From Dactylorhiza incarnata (taxonomy: Eukaryota; Streptophyta; Magnoliopsida; Asparagales; Orchidaceae): a stretch of 64,000 nt of DNA. The DNA lies in NCBI GenBank assembly GCA_033032865.1, contig JAWHQI010000070.1, positions 10,186,001 through 10,250,000 of the forward strand, written 5' to 3'. Below the pieces are notes generated by a model, which ran no database searches, was not told the origin of the DNA, and worked only from the letters and a program-made list of their open reading frames with translations. Shown in pieces: positions 21,221 to 33,217 of this stretch. The stretch's first letter is position 1; the number at the start of each line of letters is the position of its first letter. A program made the translations under genes and the position numbers.

Positions 21221-24200
21221 TATCCCATCATTTGCATGAAGTAGAAAACAACTAAAAATGAAATATCACTTCTCTACTTCATGATATGCTTAAACTTTCG
21301 TTTTGTTTATTTTCTTTTGTTTTGTTTAAACTAACATGATATGATCACTCTATATATCTTGTGATATGACTTTCATAAACCATAATTCATAAATGAATCA
21401 ATAAAAGTGAATTAAAGTCATATCATTCTGTTTAGTGATCTACTTATCCTTTTTATTTTTACCTTCTAAATCCATTACCTTTTTAATGTCTTGAATTATG
21501 AAAATATTGCCAAGACTAATGATAATACTTTAATGGATTTAAATGGTTTATTAAAGGGCTTAGGCTAAATATTAAAATGCGAAATGTGTTGATCTTGTTT
21601 TGTTGATTATGTTAGCCCTTATAATGAAGAAAAATATTTTTCACAAAATGCATGATTAATCCGCATCCAAACTCATCATCCTAGCATCACTTTTTGGTTT
21701 ATGCTTGTGTATCTATGCTAGGTACAACATTTACGATGTTATGTGATTTGAAATCATAATAGAATACTAAAATTCCATCAAACACATAGTTTATGGATTA
21801 ATCATTAGAACATATATCATTTGGCTTATTCAAACATGATATCTTGTGCTTACATTTCCTATCAGTTTCAATTTACATTATATTGATAAATATGAGTCTT
21901 AGAAAAATGAAAATATAAGAAAATATACATCATGCGTTGACAAGTCATACACTAAATCGCTAATGTTTCATGCAATTTGCACTATCTAAACATCTCCTAA
22001 AAATCTGATATTTCAGCATGGAACTGCTATTGGGACACTTAATCAAAATCAATAATTAAAATATTCAAAATCACAAAAAAATCATTCACTGTTTCCCGCG
22101 CTAGCGCTACCGCAGGCGCTAGTGTCCATGTTCATTTTTCTGTGATTTTGAAAAATTTCTGAAAATATATTAATCTATATTTTCTACTTAGTTTTGCACT
22201 TCTGTGTTTCTTTATTTTTTGAAAAATCAAATACAAAACTACAAAAACCAAATTACAAAAAATCTGTTTTTCTTTTTGGCTTGTGTTGTTTCCTTTGTTT
22301 AAAGTTCATCTTTATGCAAAAATCAAATATAAAAATTACAAAAGCAAAAATTACAAAAATATGCTTTTATTTGCTAAAATCAAATACAAAAATATAAAAC
22401 TTTAAAACTATCAAAAAAAACTGTATGATTTTTGTGAAAAATCAAGCATGATTTAATCTATTATTTATAAATTCTACAATGTTGCAATTTATATTTTCAA
22501 ACTACTTTGGACGTTGTCTTTCTTCATGCTTTGATATATCTATTCAAATGTGCATCAATTATAGTTTAAAAGTTATGTAGGATCAAGCTTAGCATGCCTC
22601 TAAGTATGAGAAATGTTTTATGTTTGATAATGATATTTATTCACTCACCTTTTTTTTGGCATTGTCTACATATGTATTTAATCTAAGAATACTTGTGTAT
22701 GTTTTGTATTAGTACAATGGATTAAAATTGCACAAGTATCTTACCTACACTCCTTATTTTGCACTCTTAAAAATTTAGAAAAGTGGTTATGTTTTTCATA
22801 AAATCTATTGATTTGCAAAACAAGTGTATTCGGAGAACTTTGTACAAAACAAAATTATAAAATAAATGACAAAGATAACTCCACCAAGCACTACTTGAAC
22901 CTCCTGATAAGTCTAAATAAGCATTGTGAGGTTGAGCACCTTGGAAACAATAGTAAAGTGTCTTGTGCAAATCAAATCCTTCTTTCAAAAATAAGAAAAA
23001 CCACTTACTCTTAAGTACACCGAATCACTAGTTTCAATATTAAATTTAAATATGTGATCCCCCAAGCACTACTTTGCACCCTGATAAGTCTTGATGAGCA
23101 TTGTGTGTGCAGAGCACCTTGGTAGTTGTACTTTTATTGTGCATTTAAGTGTGTGGAAGTAATCTTATTTGTGTTTTATTGTGCTCGTACTTTACATATA
23201 TCTTGTATTTTTGATTAAAACATTTGTTTACATTACTCAAAAATACACTTATGTGCACATCATTATCTTCCATAATACTTCTTCTCATGAGTATTGGATC
23301 CTAATGCTAATTCTATATTACTCTTTACTTATGAAATGCACTAGATAACCTAGCATGTTTTCTATAATGTTTGGTATGATTTGAAATTGTGAATTGAAAT
23401 AACATTGTAGTAATCTCTTTGTGATAATATTATTTCATGCTTGGTTATTTTTGTCAACCATAAAAGTTTTTCATTGAAACATGATTTACATAAACATCTT
23501 CTTTTTGAAATTAAACTCATATATCTTTTTATGGATTATTCTTGATTACAATAAGATGTTTCATATATTTCTACAAGTCTTCCGCATCATCACCATATAA
23601 CTTTTACCTTGCACTTTCATGCTTATATCAAGTCTTAAATCTCAATTTTTTTCTTAAAAACAAGTGGTAGACTTGCTTGGTAGAATTTATATTGGTTGTT
23701 CTAACACGCATATCATTTTTATAGTAACAAACTCTGATTTATTTAAATATAAACGTGTATGCTAAATGCTCTTCCAACAAGTGAAACATTGCTAAAAGGA
23801 TGTTGTTTCTTTCTTCCAAAATACTTCAACTCTTATCTTTATAAAATTAGTTTTGAAACTCAAAAACATCTCCTTTTTAACTTAAACTCTTATTTAGTAT
23901 TATGGTGTTTTTTTTTCGAAATCTTCCGCAATGCTCAAACTCTGATACACTCATGAATTTCAATATAGCTAAGTAAGTTTTATTTCAAAAAAAAAATCAA
24001 TTATGATTCTTCCCATTAGATTTAAAAGCTTCATGTTTCAAAAAACTATTATCCGTGACTTTATATCTCACCATAGCGGGGGCGTAGGGTTGTAGACATT
24101 AGATAAACTTATCTTTAGTCATGTCTTGTCCTTAACCGGGGAGGGTTCCAGTGGGGCCTTGCGAGGCACTGGGGGGAAAGAGTGCTAGGTTGATTTTTGT

Positions 24201-24547
24201 CTAGTGTTTGCATATGGGACTAACACCCCAACCTACGGCATGTTTGCAGCTCCTCATGCCCATCCGTCACTTAGTACGGGGCTAGGGTGTAGACATATTG
24301 TCTGGGTAGATTGGTTATTTGGAAATCCTTATTTTTATGCTTAAAACTTTTATAGAAAGGGAAAATCATTACTTTTTTATGCTAAAAACTCTGATTTCCT
24401 TCTATAAAAAATTTTGTAATGCTTATAACTCTGATCTATTTAAATGAAAAACAATTCTAAAACTCCTTATCATTTACTTAAAAAGCTCGATCATGCATTC
24501 TCTTTTATTTACACATTTTTTAGTGCTTTGTTTCCCTACCAACTTTT
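21221..24547 (+). other. AT-rich non-coding interior of element 5
   Basis: I find no pol remnants. The stretch 22190-22420 has repeats around AAATCAAATACAAAA. Two blocks near 22880-22940 and 23060-23125 share GCACTACTT, CCTGATAAGTCT and AGCACCTTGG, an old duplication of about 180 bases. A GC-richer segment lies at 24070-24310. Confidence 0.6.
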
Positions 24548-24815
24548 GCTAATAACAAAGGGGGAGAACTAACTAACATGATAAATATAACCCGCTATCA
24601 AAAACCCAACATGACAAATTAAGATGATAGCTTACATATTAGGGGAGCATTCACTTAGGGGGAGCATGTATTTAGGGGGAGCAATTCTAAATGCTAAAAT
24701 CAATAATTATCCTAATTCATCACTCTCTCACACACACAAGTATAGTTTCATCATGCTTATTTATTAATGCTTTGATTTATCATTAATGGATTTGTTATTA
24801 TCAAAAGGGGGAGTT
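24548..24815 (+). promoter_or_regulatory. Cluster of polypurine tracts before the 3' LTR of element 5
   Basis: Purine runs AAAGGGGGAG (about 24549), AGGGGAGC (24641), AGGGGGAGC (24656 and 24673) and AAAAGGGGGAG (24803) precede the LTR. The last one is the expected primer, two bases from the TG. Multiple tracts are a described Sirevirus trait. Confidence 0.75.
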
Positions 24816-25881
24816 TGATGGAACATGGTCTTCCGCATCTCCTAGGTTTGAGAATAACAAATCCTATGTGTATTTGATCCTGTGTGTTTAAGTGTGCAGG
24901 AAATCAAAGTCCACATGACTCAAGGATAGTTGTCCCCAAAATTGTGGCCAGAATTCCAACATGGCCACTAGCGCCGGCGGTAGCGATAGCGCCCGGCACT
25001 AGCGATGATTAGCGCGATTCCGACGGCTTATATAGAAGGAGCTAGCGCCCAGAGGTAGCTACTAGCGCTGGCGGTAGCATGGCGCACAAGAGTCATAGAG
25101 CAAAATGTTGCCGCGGATTGAAGATCCTGCCGCGCAAAATGTTACTTAATCAGGGATAGCGCCGGCGGTAGCGGTAGCACCGGCGGTAGCGCTTTGGCTA
25201 TAAAAGGACCCCCTCTCCTCTTATTTTTGAGACACATATTGCATACACCTCAGAGAGAGAGTGCTAGAATTCTAGAGGCTTGTCTTGGCCGAAATTTGAG
25301 GTCCCAGCGAAGCTCTGCCTACTTCTGAAGGAGGATTCCATCACGCCGAATCCAAACGAAGTCTGCTTCGACAAACGCTGATTCTCCAGCGGATCTTCGC
25401 CTCCACTTTCAGAAGTTCATCTTAAGGGAGTTTTTATTATTTTATTGTCTTTCTTTGTAAATGGTAGTGAAATCGCCTCGTGTTGGCGACTAGGTTTGGG
25501 GTAGGACTTAGGGCTAAAATTCGCCTCGTGTTGGCGACTAGATCTAGGCTAGATCTATGGGTGCTTGAGGCCACATCCGGGGAAGGATTGGCTAGAGCGG
25601 CTTGAGGCCGAATCTGGGAAGGAGAAGGCTAGGGCCACCGGTTCGTGGGGAAGCGAGTCCGGATAGAAAACGAAAAGAGTTTTTATTATTCGCCTCAGAT
25701 CTCTAGCGTCATTGAGATCAAGTTTTGTAAAAATTATTTAATATCAATAAAGCTTGTCTCTCTTTTGTTTTACTAGACTTCTTGTTTTAATATTGCAATA
25801 TTCCAAAGTTTTTCTAAATAAAATCTAAAGTTTTTGAAAACCCCTATTCACCCCCCTCTAAGGGTGCCGACCGATCCAACA
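24816..25881 (+). repeat. 3' LTR of element 5 (1066 bp)
   Basis: It starts TGATGGAACATGG (second base pair altered from the 5' LTR) and ends GATCCAACA. It differs from the 5' LTR by scattered substitutions and a shorter C tract near the end. Confidence 0.9.
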
Positions 25882-27116
25882 AATTACACATAATTAGATG
25901 CTACAGATTAGAGTGCGGAAATATTACATAGAAATATAACTAAGGCACTAAGCCTGATCAGATAATGATTTCTTTTCCTCTCGCCTGGCAAAGGTGTAGC
26001 AGTCCAAACATCCACATGGCTCGACACCCTCGATGGCATACAGCTCCGCCCTCTGTCCTGGATAAATGTGTAAAGTAGGTAGATGAGGGGTCTTGCTTAC
26101 CGGAGCTCTCCCGGCAGCTGTTGAGAGTCCAACTCCGGGCCTGGGCACTGCCTCTGGTTCCACCCCCTGGGGGTTGACCTACTCTCCCTGGTTCTCCTGT
26201 AAAAATAGGGTCCACCGACCGTCAGTCTATAAGACTCAGCATATTCCCCACCGCCTCCACCCGCAACTCCTAGGCACCGTGCGGGAGGAGGAAGCGGAGG
26301 ACATCAAGGGGTAATGAAACAAGCAGGTGACAGGTGACAAAGAAAACTAGTAGGAATACAAAACCAAGTCCATACTAGCAGTTCTATTATCAGACACAAC
26401 GTAGAGTAACAACGTAAGGAAAACTACACTAGCAATAACGAGGGCAAGTAAAGTAATATGTAAAGCAGCTAACGAAACTAACCTTAACTTATATGCGTAC
26501 ACACAAGCCACATAAGTCAAGGGATCTGGCAGGAAGTAAACTCATCGTATAAAAGAGCCCACATAGTTTATACGATGAGATCTCTGTTGGTGCAGAAATG
26601 CTATGTTATGATGTGCAATGCAATGATGCAATGATGCAATGTTTGTATTATTAGTCCATACGCATGCAACTCACCCACACGACTCTGTACGTACAGACTT
26701 TTAGTTCCCACTTTTCAGAGGTAGCTAACCTCTCGGGCACCTCCCATCGTCGTCAAACGGTGGCAGAGGAGCGGGCGTCTCCTCACCTAGGTGGGTATGC
26801 CACACTACCAGACCTAGGCCCTAACGTACGCTATGTTACCGGTACCTGGTACCCACGAGCTCCTGCGTACTCTTGCTGGATCCGAAGAAACAAGACCTTT
26901 ATTTGGCCAGGCAGAGTTTGGGGAAAACCATCCCGTCGGACGCGCAGTAGAAACAACATGGACCCTCTGTAAACCTCTAGCACTGCCGAGTCAACGAACT
27001 GCTGTCGGTGTGATGACTAAGCCAGAACCGAAGACCCCCCACAATCTATGCACATGCACTATATACAAATATCTTATCTTACCATCGAGCTTCCAGATCG
27101 TATTACTGATCTGACC

Positions 27117-27505
27117 GCATGAATAGCGAGCACATCGCTCGCATGACTATACTAGTCTTACATCAAACTACGAGCCTACCGCTCGCTAGACTATACTTGT
27201 CTTACATCAAACTATGAGTCTACCGCTCGCTAGACTATATTAGTCTTACATCAAACTACGAGCCTACCGCTCGCTAGACTATACTTGTCTTACATCAAAC
27301 TATGAGCCTACCGCTCGCTAGACTATACTAGTCTTACATCAAACTACGAGCCTACCGCTCGCTAGACTATACTAGTCTTACATCAAACTACGAGCCTACC
27401 GCTCGCTAGACTATACTAGTCTTACATCAAACTACGAGCCTACCGCTCGCTAGACTTTACTAGTCTACATCAAACTACGAGCCCACCGCTCGCTAGACTT
27501 TCCCA
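27117..27505. repeat. 44 bp tandem array in the 5' LTR of Tekay-1, about 8 units
   Basis: This is the same unit as at 8805-9095. Alternating variants (TACTTGTC with TACGAG or TATGAG) suggest that two-unit blocks were duplicated. Confidence 0.9.
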
Positions 27506-28784
27506 GTCCTTCCTTATAACCCGTTCCGGTTGGGATGGAAGTTAACTTGTCAGGTTCTCCTACTTAGCTAGTCTTGACTATAATTTAGTTGAACTTAGAA
27601 GCTTGGGATCCTGGACTTCCCGTGGATTACCCGGTGAAGGGCTCGCAATGGTACTAGGGAACGTGATGGTGACTAAAGCCCAAAATCCCCCTTTCCAGGA
27701 TATTTGTTTTATTTAGTTGCTACCCATTCTAGTCCACTCATTTACTCTCCAATTGCTTTAAAAATCCTAGGGTGGATTACCATTTGACTCGAAAGGGCAT
27801 GAGTCGGTGCTCTATTGATCACCGAACCACGTCGTTCCTAATAGTTGACTATTTCCTTGTGTTGTCTTCCTATCACAGTTTTCACTTCTTGCTAAGTCAT
27901 CATTTGCCTCCCTTAATGGGTCCTTGTCAATTCCCTGAATCGATAGTTTCGCTATACACACCCCGTCTTTAATTTTAATGACTGCACTTGGGGAGTAAAA
28001 CCTTAACCCAATTGGGCATCCGCAACTTCCTAGAGTTAATAAGTCTGGGGGTGGTGACCATGAGAAAGGGGTCCGAATCTATGTTTTCAGTTTCTACTGT
28101 TAGTAGAGCAAGGTGGGATTGAACTAAATTGACCTCCAAGGTGAAATCTTAATCCTATTATGTCCAAGTGAGTCCCAAGTCTTGTCATTGGTTCTTATGG
28201 GTATCAATCTGAAACCTCAACCTTAGTCTCTATAATTGTCTAGGGGGGTGTTTACTCATGAACTCTATTTAAAATGGATGGTGTGCGAATTGGGTTTGAA
28301 CGTTGAGTGTTATTTAGGGAAAACTATAAGTCCCGATAGCTTCACTACATCATAGTATTGGTCTAAAGCCCTAGATTCTAAGTCTCCTATTAAACCAAGG
28401 TATACTTATCCTTAATTATCATCTGCTACGTCTAGTGTGCCAATAAGGATTTACGCTACAAGTGCTATGTTTAATCTTCCTTAAATTCTGGGAAAACTAC
28501 TGTGGCTCATCATTGGTCTATAAATAACTGATCCTAAGTCTCACTTTAACCAAGGTGTATTTGTCTTTAAATTAATCAAATTATTGCGTTTTTGCTAAAC
28601 GCACCCAATTTTCCTACACTTTTAAGTCCAAAATTTCAACTTGGAGATCAGAGGAATCCACTCATGCACATGAGTTGAAGTCATAACTAGAGGTGGTTGA
28701 TATAATGCCCAAGGCATGGGAAAATATACAAGGTATTTGCATGAGTCAATCCACTAAACGCACCGGATACACTTTCATACATGT

Positions 28785-29545
28785 CTCTCTAAAAGTGACC
28801 TAGAAGGAGCTACACTTGACCAAATGTCATGAAGTCGGTGGAATCTTAAAGGTATCCTAGAGGTCTACAATACTTATGTTGATCACAAACTCCAGCAATG
28901 AGCCTAACCTAGGTGGAATTCAATATGCAAGTTCTGTACACAATTTCTAACATAATAAATTCACCTTATAAACCAGTCACACCAAAAATGACATAGAGAG
29001 AGCTATACTTAACCAAATGACATGAAATCAGTGGCATTTTAAAGGTAACATAAAGTGCTACAATGTTCATGTTGATTGCAATCTTCAGAAATGAGTTTAA
29101 CCTAGGTGAATTCAACATGCAAGTGTTGTACAAAATGTTTTACACAGCAAAATACTATTATAGACATCTCACACCAAAAATGACATAGAGAGAGCAATAC
29201 TTAACCAAATGACATGAAATTAGGGGCATTTTAAAGGTAACCTAAAGGGCTACAATGTTCATTTTGATTTAAATCTTCAGAAATGAGTTTAACCTAGGTG
29301 AATTCAACATGCAAGTGCTGTACAAAATGTTTTCACAGCAAAATGCTATTATAGACATGTCACACCAAAAATGACATAGAGAGAGCTATACTTTACCAAA
29401 TGGCATGCAATCAGTGGCATTTTAAAGGTAACCTAAAGGGCTACAATGTTCATGTTGATTTAAATCTTCAGAAATGAGTTTAACCTAGGTGAATTCAAAA
29501 TGCAAGTGCTGTACAAAATGTTTTACACAGCAAAACACTATTATA
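28785..29545. repeat. 192 bp tandem array in the 5' LTR of Tekay-1
   Basis: Three units start near 28976, 29167 and 29358, after one diverged unit. It is collinear with 10380-11145. Confidence 0.85.
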
Positions 29546-30019
29546 TATAGAATTAAAATGTGACCTAAAGGGGAAATATTAACAACCTAGAAATTATGAG
29601 CCCAAAATTTCCAACCTACCCAAAAGTGATGCATTTAGTCATATCACATGCATGGACAAATCTCATTGCCAAGTTCATATGACCCCCCCCCCCCCCCCCC
29701 CCCCCCCCTTTCATTTTGTAACCTAATTTAGGGGTAATTTAGTAAATTCCACATCTTGGGATTTTTGTACCCCAAAAATCCCCAAATAACTTTTGGGAAT
29801 GCATATTGCTGCCAAGGACCCATGTCCAACATTTCAAAATCATTGGGTTAACCCCCAAGGCTTGGGGCTCACTCCACCCCAAAATTGCTAAAGGCACACA
29901 TTTAAGGTCCTTAGCCTGGCTCTTTCATGGCTCATAACTCCACATGCACAAGGCCAAATGGTCTCAAATTTCTACCAGTGATATAGATATATATAAAGAG
30001 CTCACCATCCAAATTAGGG

Positions 30020-31527
30020 TGAGTGCACCAGTCGCTCAAGTAATAAATATGGGAGCATCTCCCTAAATATCGATCTCTCGGGGAGTCCAGGTGGGGAGTG
30101 TGAGTTATCTATCCAGAAGAATAATTGTAAGAGTGAAACGAACCAAATGGGGGGTTTTGTGATTGTGTTAATACACTATAAATAGGAAATAAAATGCGGG
30201 TCGCCTTCACCGCGCCGCTCGGGTGGATCTCCCAAATGGGTAATATGGTGGATGGAAGAGCAACGAGGGTCGCAATCACCTCTTCACTAATCACGCTCCT
30301 AGCAATAGCTAGGATGGCACAAACACACAACAAACAGCAGGGAAGAAATAAACTAGGCGCACCACGGAAGTAAAAACCACAAAATCAAGCACAAAGACAT
30401 GATTAATAAAACTAGGCACAGTGGATTTTTACACATCATAACCGCATTCCACAAGTTCATAAACCATACTACAAAAAGGAAGGGGGGGGGGGAATACAAC
30501 CGAGCATACGTAGGCTTGCCAGGATTCGCAGCCGGACTCAAGGGTTGTCATTCCTTGTCGAATCTCGGTCCACAACTGACATCCGGGGTACAGAGAGGAG
30601 TTGTCAATTCCTTCTAATGAGCTTGTCTTCTTCACTGATCTATGCTGGCAGTAATCTCGCTGGAGAACTTCTAAATGGAAGCAAGAAGTATTCTAAAACT
30701 GAACTTGAGCTAGCTATGATGGTGGTGGCCGAAGACAAAGTCCTAGGAGAAGATTTGCGATGGAATGATGGCAGGATCTCCTATCCCAAGGTGGAGCTCA
30801 CAAGGGGCAAAAAATTGGAGCTTTTCTCGCTCCTCCCTCTATCTACCATGATTGATCTTCCTATGGTAGAAATTTCTTCGCACTTAAATAAGGGGCATTA
30901 GTTTAAGAAACACACGACCAAAACACAAGATTGTGCGTTTGGATCGTTCGATTGAGAGAGACGAACAGTGCCTGGAGCTACAGGAAGGTCGTGCGTTTTT
31001 GTTCACGCACGAGCGGAATGCTCGTGCGAGACCAAAAATGCACGGGGTTGGACAGGTCACAGATTTTTCCTGCTTCCAAGTAGGTCGTGCGATTTTCTTC
31101 ACGCACGATTGGATTTAATCGTGCGTTAAGAAAAACGCACGATGAACATCATCACAAGCAGCTCTGAGTAAATCGCATGATCATCTTGATCGTGCGTCAA
31201 CAATAATCGCACGTTCGTGCGATTTACCCAGACTGCAATGATCATCTCATGGGCATGATCCACCTGTACACAATCAAAACCAAAGCTCCAACCACACATC
31301 AAAGAAGACTAGCATCCAGAATATCAGCAAGACAGGTATGGGGAGCCCCCGAAGGCATACCCCCAGCACAAAATGCGCAATTGCACCCCAAGATGGGCGA
31401 TAACTGTGCACTAAGTTTACAATCCTAACAAAGATAAATATGAGCGATTTACAACTAAAAGTGTAGTGCACGAGTGAGAAAACAGGCCCAGATGAGTCTG
31501 AATACACTATATAAATGAGACTCATCA
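30020..31527 (-). repeat. 3' LTR of element 2 (1508 bp)
   Basis: In + coordinates it runs from TGAGTGCACCAGTCG to GACTCATCA. It matches 54795-56302, except that about 11 bases near the start (CAGACGACCAG in the other copy) are absent. The words ATCGTGCG and CGCACGA recur at 31000-31220. The reverse-strand TATA-like GTATTTAAG-type box of the other copy lies near 55670; here it reads CTTAAATAAG near 30885. Confidence 0.88.
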
Positions 31528-33217
31528 TACCCTCAGACTTAACCATTTGCGCATCCCGAGGAAACCATTCTATGCAGATGGAGAAAAATAGCTAGATAGC
31601 ACAGAAATTGTGACACGAAATACCATGCGAAGTCGCACGCTTACGTGCATAGAAATACAGTGGAATATATTTCTAATTATACAAGATAGTTTATAGATTT
31701 CTACCATAGTAAATGTCTATTACTACTACTCAAAATGTGAATCACGTAGAATCGTTCGTTCATGCAAAGGAAGAAAATAAACTAATTACTAAGATGTGCA
31801 TTGCCAAGAATCAGGGTTCAGAACTGCCTCCACCGAAATCCATCATTGTCGGTGACTATAAGCTCACTTGTTCGCACTCTCTCCACGACACTAGAAAGGT
31901 TCACAGCGCGAGTCAGTAGGGCTTTAGGTATGAAACGGGGCTTGGGCTACAGTATGATATAAAATGATAAACGAGAGGGCTAGAACCAAACCCAAATGAG
32001 CACACAAATAAAGATACCAGCGCACCAAAAGACTTGCGAGTTCACCACACCCCCAGACTTGGAATTCACAACATGGTGTGTGCACCGCCCACTCCCAACA
32101 TAAAAAAATGTACAGCATTTTTCAATTTAACTTTTTCAAACGAATTTTTTTTCTTTGTATTCTTTTTCATTCTTCTTTCTATTTTATTTTCTTTCTTTTC
32201 TTTTTCAACAAATTTCCAATAAACACATCCATAATCTTCACAATTAAAATTTCATCACATCCACACCCCTTCAAAGAAAATAAAACAAGACGAAAGCTCA
32301 ACTTTGGGTGTGCGACTAGGATTGGCTTTTAGGCTTTGGTCAGATGGAGGTGGAGCTGAATTAAAATGAAGGGTATGCACAAAAGGGCTAGCGAGGGTAA
32401 GGCAATACGCAAGGTAAACAAGCTAAACCTGGCCAAAATGATGGCCTACATCACGCTCGAGCATTAGAATCATCCTATGTCAATGCTTCAAGAGTCGCTT
32501 GGGGCAAGTTCTTAGCCACCAAGAAATCCTTCCTCCCGAATCGAGCAATATGAATCTAGCCATCATCAACACTCATCCCTATGCTACCGTTTGATTCACA
32601 CCGGATTCACCAATTTTGAGTAGAGTAAACAACATTTACGCTAATAGAAACATTTAAAACTAAAATGTATAACAAAAAATCTACTATACACGGATTTCTA
32701 TGCAAACCATAAGCACTCGACTAGGAGCACTACATGAGTCGACATTTTATTCCAACTCACAATCCTAAGCCAGCACAGAGATTTTCCTAATCACACAAAA
32801 GAAATGAGTTGAACTCGAAATGCACCTACGGCTAACTGCGCGCTCAAGTGGGTGGTGTGGTGTGCATTAAAGATAAACAATACTAAGTAAATGAACTAAA
32901 TATGCTTTTGGCATGCATTAAAATTGAGTGTGTGCAGTGGGTGACAAATACAGCAGCTCTCCCCCAGACTTAATCTAAACATTCCAATATAGGATATATA
33001 TTAAAGACTAAAATAACATCTATGGGAAGAGAAGTTACCCAATGATCAGAAGTGAGCATACCAGAATATTGGCGTGTAAACCAAAATAAAGTCGCAGCAT
33101 CTGCCAAACACGATAATTGCCGCCCACCTGCAGGAACGAGAGACTCCAAGAAAAACATATATAATACTCAACTAATAGCATAATATCACACTAAAACAAA
33201 AAAAATGGGTTGTCTCC
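31528..33217 (-). other. 3' non-coding region of element 2, distal part
   Basis: No gene is visible. It contains three polypurine motifs on the - strand (31528-31542, 32048-32060, 32959-32974), the conserved block at 32498-32517, and a long pyrimidine tract (32140-32220). It ends at the left target duplication TCTCC (33213-33217) of element 3. Confidence 0.75.

Larger units (their letters stand above)
18582..25881 (+). mobile_element. Element 5: gag-only Ty1/copia element, Sirevirus-like, complete with target duplication
   Basis: Both LTRs (18582-19655 and 24816-25881) are present, flanked by the duplicated AATTA (18577-18581 and 25882-25886). A Met-tRNA primer site follows the 5' LTR and polypurine tracts precede the 3' LTR. 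The internal region encodes only a gag-like protein and then 3.6 kb of AT-rich non-coding DNA; no protease, integrase or RT motif is visible in any frame. Coiled-coil gag, palindromic CpG-rich LTR repeats and repeated polypurine tracts are features described for Sireviruses, so it may be a non-autonomous derivative of that group. Confidence 0.88.
7339..30019 (-). mobile_element. Tekay-1: chromodomain Ty3 element with very long LTRs, 5' LTR truncated
   Basis: Read on the - strand, the order is 5' LTR (18357-30019, interrupted), primer site, gag, candidate intron, protease, RT, RNase H, integrase, chromodomain, polypurine region, 3' LTR (7339-13803). It inserted into the gag of Tekay-2; the left flanking five bases are TACGG (7334-7338). 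The matching right-hand duplication is missing because about 2.2 kb of the 5' LTR and adjoining host sequence have been lost at the junction with element 2 (30019/30020). The element also contains element 5. Multiple stops and frameshifts interrupt all its genes. Confidence 0.85.
25882..30019 (-). repeat. 5' LTR of Tekay-1, second part, truncated
   Basis: It aligns with 7566-11601 of the 3' LTR up to AAATTAGGGTG, where element 2 begins. It includes the 44 bp array (27117-27505, about 8 units), the 192 bp array (28785-29545) and the poly-C tract. About 2.2 kb of U3 (equivalent to 11602-13803) is missing. Confidence 0.88.

Noticed and set aside
30015..30024. Target duplication for element 2
   Set aside because: Flanks TAGGG and ACAGA do not match even with the boundary moved by a few bases.
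31000..31220. CRISPR-like spaced repeats (ATCGTGCG words)
   Set aside because: They are LTR palindromes in a plant genome, with irregular spacing and no cas genes.
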